Part shown: one piece after another, positions 1 to 7,195 of the stretch | Position numbering within the stretch: the stretch's first letter is position 1 | How the letters are laid out: every line of letters starts with the position of its first letter | NCBI GenBank assembly: GCA_002361175.1 | Contig: DESG01000191.1 | Coordinates: 7,447 to 23,405, forward strand | Direction: 5' to 3' | Source: Lachnoclostridium sp. UBA3320 | GTDB taxonomy: Bacteria > Bacillota > Clostridia > Lachnospirales > Lachnospiraceae | DNA: 15,959 nt | Program-made: the position numbers and the translations under genes | Notes under the pieces: model-generated | The model's database searches: none | The model's input: the letters and a program-made list of their open reading frames with translations, nothing else | What the model was told of the DNA's origin: nothing

Positions 1-2
1 CA

Positions 3-275
3 TTAGATATAACAATCTTTTTATTGTTGTCAGCTTATTTTTTTATTGCTGTTTCTCTGTGCATACTGCGTTTTATAGAAGATTTTACTATAGAAATTTT
101 AATTAATTCTGCTGTATGCATTATATATATAATATTTTTTTGTGCTGTTTTAGAATATAATTTAATTCGTATATCAAATATAATAATGTCTGTATTAAGT
201 GTATATATAGCCACAATGCACATTAAGTTTTTAAATTTAAGGATAAAGGAGGAATACTATGATAGCAAAAATTAA
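3..275 (+). CDS. Membrane protein, C-terminal part only (gene enters from left edge)
   Basis: The reading frame is open from the first complete codon of the window to a TAA at 273-275, so this is the 3' end of a longer gene. A TTG at position 24 could be read as a start, but no ribosome binding site precedes it and the frame continues upstream. The visible ~90 residues form about three hydrophobic helices, separated by short charged turns such as RFIEDF, and end in a charged tail (LRIKEEYYDSKN). The last 17 bases overlap the next gene, which encodes another membrane protein. This points to translational coupling and a shared function, for example two permease subunits. No family is recognised and no function is assigned. 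Confidence 0.6.
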   Translation, partial: LDITIFLLLSAYFFIAVSLCILRFIEDFTIEILINSAVCIIYIIFFCAVLEYNLIRISNIIMSVLSVYIATMHIKFLNLRIKEEYYDSKN

Positions 276-891
276 GAGAGACTTTAAACTGCTTAGATAT
301 GGATATCATTTTGAACTCAATATACTTGGTATTGTAATTTGTACTATAGCAGGGCTAATACAGTTAATATTTATGAGTTCTCTTTCATTTCTTTTGATAA
401 GTTTTCTTTATATAATAACTATTGCATCTACACTTGAAATATCTGGAATTGTAAAATCGTCACCGAAATTTAAGTCATTTTATTTTGGTATTCAGAGAAT
501 TGTAAATATAGCTAGCTGTTTATTATATTTTACATCACTATTTGTAATAAGACTTATACAGGCTGGTTCATTAGAAAAATTAAAGCTTGTGATAGGCAAT
601 GAACTTGTAATGTCAGGAATTTATTATATAATATTAGTGTTTTATATGTCTATTGCTTTTAAGTATTTTTTTATATCTACAGCAGTATTTTTAGGCGGCT
701 ATTTTTCTTCTATATATATATTTGCTATTTTTGATAAAACTTTTAAATTTACTTTAATGCAGGGAATATTAATTGCATTTATATGTGTTGTAATAGGAAT
801 GCTCTTGTCAGAAATTTTAAAAAGAGCATCATATAAAAAACCACTGTCAAAAAATTCATTAGGAAGGTCAATTAGAAAATACTACTTTTAA
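259..891 (+). CDS. Six-helix integral membrane protein of unknown function
   Basis: The 210-residue product has about six predicted membrane segments, near residues 20-38, 41-57, 82-100, 117-134, 137-157 and 166-186. A basic amphipathic N-terminus (AKIKRDFKLLR) and a basic C-terminal tail (GRSIRKYYF) are both probably cytoplasmic. The ATG at 259 is supported by a strong AAAGGAGG at 245-252. It starts inside the end of the preceding membrane-protein gene, so the two are very likely one operon. The short basic N-terminal helix followed by paired hydrophobic segments resembles small ABC-2-type permeases of clostridia. No ATPase gene is visible here, and it could equally belong to another membrane family. 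No catalytic or binding motif was found. Confidence 0.75.
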   Translation: MIAKIKRDFKLLRYGYHFELNILGIVICTIAGLIQLIFMSSLSFLLISFLYIITIASTLEISGIVKSSPKFKSFYFGIQRIVNIASCLLYFTSLFVIRLIQAGSLEKLKLVIGNELVMSGIYYIILVFYMSIAFKYFFISTAVFLGGYFSSIYIFAIFDKTFKFTLMQGILIAFICVVIGMLLSEILKRASYKKPLSKNSLGRSIRKYYF

Positions 892-957
892 AAAATAAGG
901 ATATGATATATAATAATACCATCGTCAAAAATGGATAAAAAAGGAGGATATCATTAT

Positions 958-2499
958 ATGGAGAAAGATTTTTTAGAAGAGTTTCTTCCCGACCTAGATG
1001 AATTTAAACAAAAAACCATGGCGTTTCACAATAAAGAAATTACCGTGGCACAGTACAAGGGATTTTCAGGTGGTTATGGAAGTTATGCACAGCGTGGCGG
1101 AGAAAAGCATATGCTTAGGCTGCGTCTTGCAGGTGGACAGGTCACAAAAGAAAAGTTAAAGTTTATAGCAGATTTATGTGAAAAGTATAAGATTGATATG
1201 GTTAAGCTTACGACGTGCCAGTCAATTCAGCTGCACAATCTTGAAGCTAAAGACTTATGCGATATGATAGAAAGCGTATGGAGAGCAGGAATGATTTCAC
1301 GTGGTGGTGGTGGAGATTTTCCACGTAATGTAATGGCTTCACCGCTTTCAGGTGTACAAAGTGGTGAAAACTTTGACGTACTTCCTTATGCTAAAGAAAC
1401 TGCTTCTTATCTTATGAATTTTATTAAAGCAGTAAAGTTCCCACGTAAGTTAAAAGTATGTTTTTCTAATTCACCATTAAATGAAACACATGCAACTTTT
1501 AGAGATATGGGATTTGTTGCACGTGAGGATGGTATGTTTGATGTGTATATTGCGGGAGGCCTTGGCAATAAACATAAGCTTGGTGTTAAAGTTTCTGAAA
1601 ATGTCAATCCACAAAATATACTTTACTATGTAAAAGCAATGGTTGACACATTTGTGGAGAATGGCAATTATACTAATAGAGCACAGTCAAGGACAAGGTT
1701 TTTACAAGACACCCTTGGTATTGACGGTCTGAAAAGGGTATATCTTGATAAACTTGAAGATATACTTGCTAATGAAGAGCTTGATATAAGCGTGAAACCT
1801 TATGTTGTTAATAAAAAGGGAGATGGTGTTAAAGTTTCTGATAAAAGGATAATTTCTCAAAAACAGGAAGGGTTATATGCAGTATTTTATCAGCCTGTAG
1901 GCGGAAAGCTTGCACCAGATAAATTAAAGGAACTTTATAATGCGATTTGTGATATGGAAGATGTAGAGATACGTCTTACTCCTGAAGAGGGAATGTATAT
2001 AATAAATTGTAATGGTTCTGAAGCTAAAAAGCTTTTAGATATAACAGATGATGGTGCATCTACTATTTTTGAAACATCAGTAGCATGTATAGGCAACAGC
2101 ATATGTCAAGTGGGTGTGGGAAATTCACAAGAGCTTTTAAAACTGTGCGTAGATGCTGTGCGTAAAGAAAACTTTGCTGATGGTGTACTTCCTCAAATCC
2201 ATATTTCAGGCTGCCCTTCTTCATGTGCTGCACAACAGATTGCCAAAATAGGTTTTAGGGGTGCAATTAAACAGACACCAGATGGGCCAAAGCCAGCATT
2301 TGCTATTTACACTGACGGTTGTCCATACCAAGGCAAAGAAAAGTTGTCAGATTTTGGAAAGTCAATAATAGTAGAGGATATACCACGTTTTCTTGTAGAG
2401 CTTGGCAAGGAAATATCAGCACAAAATACTGTTTATGATGAATGGATTGTAGATAATCAACCAAAATTTAATGAACTTATTGAAAAATACAGTGCTTAA
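958..2499 (+). CDS. Siroheme [4Fe-4S] sulfite/nitrite reductase, ferredoxin-linked type
   Basis: The product is a 513-residue cytoplasmic reductase. The family catalyses six-electron reduction of sulfite to sulfide or of nitrite to ammonia, using a siroheme coupled to a [4Fe-4S] cluster. The cluster ligands are visible as C-x5-C (C377, C383; core ACIGNSIC) and C-x3-C (C419, C423; core SGCPSSC), about 35 residues apart as the family requires. Two ferredoxin-like half-domains can be seen, near residues 44-110 and 303-365. The first is followed by a conserved Gly/Arg-rich stretch (RGGGGDFPRNV). The start chosen is ATG 958, because AAGGAGG lies at 941-947. An in-frame ATG at 931 precedes that site and would place the ribosome binding site inside the coding region. 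Sequence alone does not separate sulfite from nitrite as the substrate. A TATAAT at 909-914 could be its -10 box, but no good -35 accompanies it. Confidence 0.9.
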   Translation: MEKDFLEEFLPDLDEFKQKTMAFHNKEITVAQYKGFSGGYGSYAQRGGEKHMLRLRLAGGQVTKEKLKFIADLCEKYKIDMVKLTTCQSIQLHNLEAKDLCDMIESVWRAGMISRGGGGDFPRNVMASPLSGVQSGENFDVLPYAKETASYLMNFIKAVKFPRKLKVCFSNSPLNETHATFRDMGFVAREDGMFDVYIAGGLGNKHKLGVKVSENVNPQNILYYVKAMVDTFVENGNYTNRAQSRTRFLQDTLGIDGLKRVYLDKLEDILANEELDISVKPYVVNKKGDGVKVSDKRIISQKQEGLYAVFYQPVGGKLAPDKLKELYNAICDMEDVEIRLTPEEGMYIINCNGSEAKKLLDITDDGASTIFETSVACIGNSICQVGVGNSQELLKLCVDAVRKENFADGVLPQIHISGCPSSCAAQQIAKIGFRGAIKQTPDGPKPAFAIYTDGCPYQGKEKLSDFGKSIIVEDIPRFLVELGKEISAQNTVYDEWIVDNQPKFNELIEKYSA

Positions 2500-2521
2500 A
2501 CTAAAAATATATACTGTAAAC

Positions 2522-2564
2522 CGAGTGTTCGAGACCTTCCACTCGTAAAACAAAACTAAAGGAG
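2522..2564 (+). promoter_or_regulatory. preQ1-I riboswitch (candidate) overlapping the queT ribosome binding site
   Basis: A perfect 6-bp stem, CGAGTG (2522-2527) with CACTCG (2540-2545), encloses a 12-base loop beginning TTC and ending in C2539, directly before the 3' arm. This is the position of the preQ1-recognising cytosine in the Bacillus queC aptamer. An A-rich tail follows (2546-2555) and then CTAAAGGAG (2556-2564). In the preQ1-I fold such a tail pairs back into the loop as a pseudoknot; here C2530/G2533 with G2561/C2556, or CCTT 2535-2538 with AAGG, are possible partners. The tail contains the AAAGGAG ribosome binding site of queT, so ligand binding would block translation. The downstream gene takes up queuosine precursors, which matches known preQ1 control. 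A TATACT at 2510-2515 could place the transcript start at the first base of the stem, though no good -35 is seen. Confidence 0.85.
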
Positions 2565-2575
2565 ATTTTATTATT

Positions 2576-3118
2576 ATGAACAAGAAAATTTTATTTATCA
2601 CTCAATCAGCAATGATTGCAGCAGTTTATGTAGTACTTACATACTTCATAAACGCTTTTAATCTTGCTTCTGGAGCTATCCAGATAAGAATTTCAGAGGC
2701 TTTGACAGTTTTACCGTATTTTACACCAGCAGCAATTCCAGGTCTTGCCATAGGCTGTTTTATTTCAAATATTTTAACTGGTGGTCTTCTTCCTGATATA
2801 ATTTTTGGAAGCCTTGCAACGTTAATTGGCGCTGCCTGTTCATATCTTTTAAGAAATCACAAGTTTATGCTTACGCTGCCACCGGTAATAGCTAATATGC
2901 TTATTGTGCCATTTATTCTTAAATATGCTTATGGTGTACCATCTGTTATATTTAAAGGTGTGGATTTGACAATTCCATTTCTTATGGCAACTGTAGGAAT
3001 TGGTGAAGTTATCTCCTGTTGTATACTTGGCACAGTGCTTATACGTGTACTTGGAAAATACCGTGGACAGATTTTTGGAGCTGTAGCATCAACATCAAAG
3101 TCACTTAAAAAAGTGTGA
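2576..3118 (+). CDS. queT: QueT-family queuosine-precursor transporter (ECF S component)
   Basis: The 180-residue hydrophobic product has about five to six membrane helices. It carries the family signature RISEALTVLP (from R38), followed by TPAAIPGLAIGC and a conserved SNILTGG turn. QueT proteins are the substrate-capture (S) subunits of energy-coupling-factor transporters. They work with the shared EcfT/EcfA energising module, encoded elsewhere, to import a 7-deazaguanine precursor of the tRNA base queuosine. The length is normal to slightly long, the C-terminus being a short basic tail (STSKSLKKV). The ATG at 2576 follows AAAGGAG at 2558-2564, which lies in the tail of a preQ1-I-like leader. 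The RNA element and the protein family therefore support each other. Family assignment is from recognised motifs; substrate is by homology and riboswitch context. Confidence 0.92.
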   Translation: MNKKILFITQSAMIAAVYVVLTYFINAFNLASGAIQIRISEALTVLPYFTPAAIPGLAIGCFISNILTGGLLPDIIFGSLATLIGAACSYLLRNHKFMLTLPPVIANMLIVPFILKYAYGVPSVIFKGVDLTIPFLMATVGIGEVISCCILGTVLIRVLGKYRGQIFGAVASTSKSLKKV

Positions 3119-3143
3119 TAAATTATTTTTGTTAAACTAGGAA

Positions 3144-3206
3144 TATAATACAGTACCGCTTAATATATTATATAAATCAATTTAGTAAAATTATATAAGC
3201 GGAGGG
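3144..3206 (+). promoter_or_regulatory. Possible -10 box and leader hairpin reaching the ribosome binding site
   Basis: A perfect TATAAT lies at 3144-3149 without a recognisable -35. Seven bases after it begins CCGCTTA (3156-3162), whose exact complement TAAGCGG occurs at 3196-3202. The bases between are AT-rich and can extend the pairing. The 3' arm covers the first GG of the GGAGGG ribosome binding site (3201-3206) of the gene at 3211. If transcription starts near 3156, the mRNA would open with a hairpin that partly hides its own ribosome binding site. The inverted repeat is directly visible; promoter use and regulation are inferred. Confidence 0.35.
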
Positions 3207-3210
3207 TGTT

Positions 3211-3663
3211 ATGTCAAGAACCAGGATAATAATATTACAAATGAGGGAGATTATATATACAGCAATATTTGTAGGCCTTGGCATATTGCTTCTTATAATA
3301 TTGTTCTTTATGTTCTGGCCAGATGGCAAAGATGAGGGCGGCAAAAGTGCCAGTAATGAAAATGAAAAAACGGCAATTTATGAAGCAGGCATTTATAATA
3401 AAGAGATGACTATAGGGGACAATGTTATTAATTTGCAGGTAATTCTTGATGAAGAACAGGTTAAATCTATAGAGATGACAAACCTAGACGATACAGTATC
3501 TGCAATGTATCCGCTTATGAAACCCTCTGTAAAACTGATATCTGACCAACTTGTGTCAGGCGCATCTGTAGATGAAGTAGTATTGTCAGATGAAGGGCAG
3601 TATACAGAAAAAATGATACTAAATGAAGTTAGTAGTGTTTTAAATGAGCATAAAGTGAAATAG
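3211..3663 (+). CDS. Membrane-anchored protein with degenerate FMN-binding-like domain
   Basis: The 150-residue product has one N-terminal membrane segment (about residues 14-36), a short charged linker (38-55), and an outward-facing domain (56-145). The order of elements recalls the FMN-binding domain of RnfG/NqrC-type proteins. A Y-x-A-G-I-Y start is followed by a beta strand (INLQVILDEEQVKSIEM), then a helix-containing segment ending in QLVSGASVDEVVLS, and a final helix beginning YTEKMILNEV. The usual covalent-flavin SGATYTS-like motif is not intact, since the serine/glycine and YT parts are separated and altered. Flavin binding is therefore doubtful. The ATG at 3211 follows GGAGGG at 3201-3206. 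An intrinsic terminator ends the unit 15 bases after the stop. The resemblance is by pattern only and the protein may simply be an uncharacterised clostridial family. Confidence 0.6.
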   Translation: MSRTRIIILQMREIIYTAIFVGLGILLLIILFFMFWPDGKDEGGKSASNENEKTAIYEAGIYNKEMTIGDNVINLQVILDEEQVKSIEMTNLDDTVSAMYPLMKPSVKLISDQLVSGASVDEVVLSDEGQYTEKMILNEVSSVLNEHKVK

Positions 3664-3677
3664 TTTAATAATTTTCA

Positions 3678-3708
3678 AGGTGTGTCTTTAAATGGGCACG
3701 CCTTTTTT
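3678..3708 (+). terminator. Intrinsic terminator directly in front of addB
   Basis: A 9-bp stem pairs AGGTGTGTC (3678-3686) with GGCACGCCT (3695-3703), including two G-U pairs, around an 8-base loop. Six T residues (3703-3708) follow. It sits 15 bases after the stop of the FMN-binding-like gene and ends only two bases before the AAAGGAGG ribosome binding site (3711-3718) of addB. It may therefore act as an attenuator for addBA as well as an end point for the upstream gene. Confidence 0.8.
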
Positions 3709-3724
3709 ATAAAGGAGGTTTAAT

Positions 3725-6700
3725 ATGTCATTACAATTAGTGCTTGGAGGTTCAGGCAGAGGTAAGACTTACTATATTCACAGAATGTTATTAAATGAAG
3801 CGTTTAATAATCCTGAACAGGAATATATATTGATAGTTCCTGAACAGTTTACTATGCAGACACAAAAAGAACTGGTACAGCTAAGTCCATGCAAAGGCAT
3901 TATGAACATTGATGTACAGAGCTTTGTAAGGCTTGCATTTAGGGTTTTTACAGAGCTTGGTGCTGGCAATGAGCCTGTACTTGACGATATGGGCAAAACC
4001 ATGATTCTTAAAAAAGTTCTTATTAATAAACAGGATGAACTTGGGTACTTTGGAAGAAATATACACAAAAAAGGGTATGTTGAGGAGATAAAATCTTTTT
4101 TGTCAGAGCTTGTTCAATATGGTATTGATGGTGCAACACTTGACAAAATGATTGACAGTGCTGATAAAAAACCTGTTCTTAAGAAAAAATTAGAAGATAT
4201 GTCTATCGCTTATAAGGCATTTCTTGACTATATAAGTAACAATTATATAACTTCTGAAGAAGTTATAACTGTGTTATCAGAAATTGTATGTAAATCAGAA
4301 ATTATTAAAGGAAGTATAATTTGTCTTGATGATTTTACTGGCTTTACACCTTTGCAGTATAAACTTTTAGAAGAATTAATAAAGGTAGCAAAGAAAGTTT
4401 ATGTCACTGTAGCGATTGATAAAAGAGAACCTATTACAAGCCGTGGGGCAAAACACAGACTTTTTTATATGAGCAGAAAAACTATATGTAATCTTATAGA
4501 TATTGCTCATAATAACAATATAGAAGTGTGTGATAATATCTGGACTGAGAAAAGCATTAAAGAAAGCAGATTTATATCTGCGCCTTCACTGTCAGCACTT
4601 GAACGCAATCTTTTTAGATATCCTTTAGTTAAATATAATAATTCCGAGGATATTGATATTTCAATCCACCTTTTAAAACAGCCAGAAAATGAAGTTTCTT
4701 ATATTATACAGGAAATACGGCGATTAATTAGACAGGGAAACTGTCGTTACAGGGATATAGCTATAATAGCAGGAGATTTGCAAACTTATGGAATAATTAT
4801 AGATAATGAAATGAGACAAGCAGGGCTTCCATGTTTTATTGACCAGAAAAAAAGTGTACTTACCAATCCATTTGTGGAAACTATAGACGTGGTACTTGAT
4901 ATCCTTATAAGAGATTTTAATTATAAGGATGTAATGAGATATCTTAAAGGAAGTTTTGCAGGAATTACTAAAGAGCAAGCTGATATCACAGATAATTTTA
5001 TACTTGCTTCGGGTATAAGAGGACATAAGAAATGGGATATAGACTGGGAGAGTGGCTATATTTACAGAAAGCGTACTGAGGAATCAAAGAAATATGCTAA
5101 TGAAATACTTACATCTGTACGTGAAAAAGTGGCAGGTTTATTTATGCCGCTTTATAAAAAACTTGTTCTAGGCAAACACAGTGTAAGGTATTTTTCAGAG
5201 GTGTTGTGCCAATTTATAGATGAGCAGGGTTATTATCAAAAACTTATGGAAAAAGCTGCTTTATTTACAGAAGAAGGAAAATTATCACTTGCTGATGAAT
5301 ATGAACAGATTTATGAAATTGTATTGTCAGTTTTTGAAAGATTAGAGGAACTTTTAGGCGATGAAGAAATGAAACTTTCAGAATTTAAAGAATTGCTTGA
5401 CACAGGATTTTCGGAGGCAAGAATAGGACTTATACCGCCAGGAACTGACCAGATTGTTGCAGGTGATATATCAAGAACACGTATTTCTAATGTAAAATAT
5501 CTGTTTTTTATTGGTGTTAATGATATTAATATTCCTAAAGGAAATAACAGTGGTGGTATAATATCGGATTCAGAAAGAAGTTTTCTTTCTGAGGAGGAGT
5601 TTGAAATAGCTCCATCTTCAAGGGAACTTGTATATCAAGAGCAATTTTATCTTTATCTAAATATGACTAAGCCTTCAAATCATCTTTATATAACATATTG
5701 TGAGACAGGCACTGATGGTAAAGCACAGAATCCATCATATATAATAGAGAGACTTATAAAAATGTTTCCAAGAATGAATATTGAAGTAGAGGAAACAAGA
5801 GAAGATGCGGAACATATTCTATCAAATGATTTAGGTATAAAGTATCTTATAAAAGGTCTTAGAAATATTGATTACAGCAGCAGTCAATGGCAGGAACTTT
5901 ATAAATTTTATTATAATAATAACGAATATAATACAATGCTTGAAAAACTTGTAAATGCATCTTTTTATAGAGAAATAAAAAGTAAGATTTCAGAGAAAGC
6001 TGCAAAGGCACTTTATCATGATGTATTTCATGGAAGTACTTCACAGCTTGAACGATATGCAGCATGTGCGTTTTCATATTTTGCACAATATGGGCTGCGC
6101 TTAGAGGAAAGAGCAGAGCACAAGGTAGAATTTTTTGATATAGGAAATATTGTACATGAGGCTTTGCAGTTATACACAGAAAAGCTTTTAAAAGCAGGAA
6201 AACAGTGGTGGGAGCTATCAGAGAAGGAACAGCATATACAGGCAGATGTATGTCTTAATGAAGCTGTTGGAAAATATAAAAACAGTCTTATGTATGAAAC
6301 AGAAAGAGACACTTATATGGTGACAAGGCTTAGAAAACTTCTTATAAGAACTATTTGGGCTGTTACAGAGCAGATGAAGCTTGGAAAGTTTAAAACTGTG
6401 GAAAGTGAATTTACATTTGATGTTCCTTATAATGAGGATATTAAGGGAAGTAAATATAAAGAAGATATGATTCACCTTATAGGCCGTATTGACAGAATTG
6501 ATAAGTATGAAGATGACAAGTGTGCTTATGTAAAAATCGTCGATTATAAAACAGGCAAAAAAGATATGTCGCTTTCTGATTTTTACTATGGATTGCAGAT
6601 GCAGCTTGTTATATATCTTAAAGCTAGTATAGACGCAGCAGACAAAACAAAGCTTGTGATACCAGCAGGAGTGCTTTATTATAACATATCTGATCCTTTA

Positions 6701-7192
6701 ATTGAGGGCAAGCCTGATAAGACAAAGATTGAAGAAGAAATGTTAAAAAGTCTTATGATGAGAGGTATTGTAAATGAAGATGACCCTATACTTCCATCAC
6801 TTGATTCTAACTTTATAACAGAATCAGGAAAACTGCCAATTAAGGTTTCATCAGTTGTTGCACCATTTGCTACTGATAAAGACGGAAATCTTAAAGAGCA
6901 GTCACAGGCAATTACAACAAAGGACTTTGACAATATTATAGCATTTGCACAAAAAAATGTGGCAAAGATGAGTAATGAAATTGTTGCAGGTAATACAGAA
7001 GTAAATCCATACAAGAAAAATGATGCAACAGGAAAGACCGCATGTGATTACTGTATTTATCACGATATATGCAGATTTGATGTAAGAATTTTAGGCAATA
7101 ACTTTCGTGTACTTAATAACTTAAGTGATGATGATGTACTTCATACTATTGATAAAGAAGTACATCAGACTTATAAGAGAGAGGATAACTAA
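3725..7192 (+). CDS. addB: ATP-dependent helicase/nuclease subunit AddB
   Basis: AddB is the partner of AddA in the AddAB enzyme, which resects double-strand DNA ends up to Chi and prepares them for RecA. It contributes the nuclease for the 5'-ended strand and the Chi-recognition scaffold. The 1155-residue length is normal. An N-terminal Walker A motif GGSGRGKT lies at residues 8-15, while the remaining helicase motifs are degenerate, as is usual for AddB. The C-terminal RecB-type nuclease domain shows VDYKTG (D940, K942) and YYGLQMQL. The iron-sulfur staple is intact: C781 (YAACAF) upstream of the nuclease, and C1107, C1110 and C1116 (ACDYCIYHDIC) downstream. The ATG at 3725 follows AAAGGAGG at 3711-3718. 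The stop lies 3 bases before addA, so the two are co-translated. No separate promoter is evident between the terminator and the start. Confidence 0.96.
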   Translation: MSLQLVLGGSGRGKTYYIHRMLLNEAFNNPEQEYILIVPEQFTMQTQKELVQLSPCKGIMNIDVQSFVRLAFRVFTELGAGNEPVLDDMGKTMILKKVLINKQDELGYFGRNIHKKGYVEEIKSFLSELVQYGIDGATLDKMIDSADKKPVLKKKLEDMSIAYKAFLDYISNNYITSEEVITVLSEIVCKSEIIKGSIICLDDFTGFTPLQYKLLEELIKVAKKVYVTVAIDKREPITSRGAKHRLFYMSRKTICNLIDIAHNNNIEVCDNIWTEKSIKESRFISAPSLSALERNLFRYPLVKYNNSEDIDISIHLLKQPENEVSYIIQEIRRLIRQGNCRYRDIAIIAGDLQTYGIIIDNEMRQAGLPCFIDQKKSVLTNPFVETIDVVLDILIRDFNYKDVMRYLKGSFAGITKEQADITDNFILASGIRGHKKWDIDWESGYIYRKRTEESKKYANEILTSVREKVAGLFMPLYKKLVLGKHSVRYFSEVLCQFIDEQGYYQKLMEKAALFTEEGKLSLADEYEQIYEIVLSVFERLEELLGDEEMKLSEFKELLDTGFSEARIGLIPPGTDQIVAGDISRTRISNVKYLFFIGVNDINIPKGNNSGGIISDSERSFLSEEEFEIAPSSRELVYQEQFYLYLNMTKPSNHLYITYCETGTDGKAQNPSYIIERLIKMFPRMNIEVEETREDAEHILSNDLGIKYLIKGLRNIDYSSSQWQELYKFYYNNNEYNTMLEKLVNASFYREIKSKISEKAAKALYHDVFHGSTSQLERYAACAFSYFAQYGLRLEERAEHKVEFFDIGNIVHEALQLYTEKLLKAGKQWWELSEKEQHIQADVCLNEAVGKYKNSLMYETERDTYMVTRLRKLLIRTIWAVTEQMKLGKFKTVESEFTFDVPYNEDIKGSKYKEDMIHLIGRIDRIDKYEDDKCAYVKIVDYKTGKKDMSLSDFYYGLQMQLVIYLKASIDAADKTKLVIPAGVLYYNISDPLIEGKPDKTKIEEEMLKSLMMRGIVNEDDPILPSLDSNFITESGKLPIKVSSVVAPFATDKDGNLKEQSQAITTKDFDNIIAFAQKNVAKMSNEIVAGNTEVNPYKKNDATGKTACDYCIYHDICRFDVRILGNNFRVLNNLSDDDVLHTIDKEVHQTYKREDN

Positions 7193-7195
7193 TAT

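Noticed and set aside
24..26. TTG at 24 as a true start of the first gene
   Set aside because: No ribosome binding site precedes it and the frame stays open to the left edge, so a gene cut by the window boundary is more likely.
909..914. TATAAT as a promoter for the reductase gene
   Set aside because: No acceptable -35 sequence lies 16-18 bases upstream, and perfect -10 matches are common by chance in such AT-rich DNA. It is mentioned in the gene entry but not listed as a promoter.
931..957. In-frame ATG at 931 as the start of the sulfite/nitrite reductase
   Set aside because: The strong AAGGAGG at 941-947 lies after this ATG and is correctly spaced for the ATG at 958. Residues encoded before 958 simply translate the ribosome binding site region.
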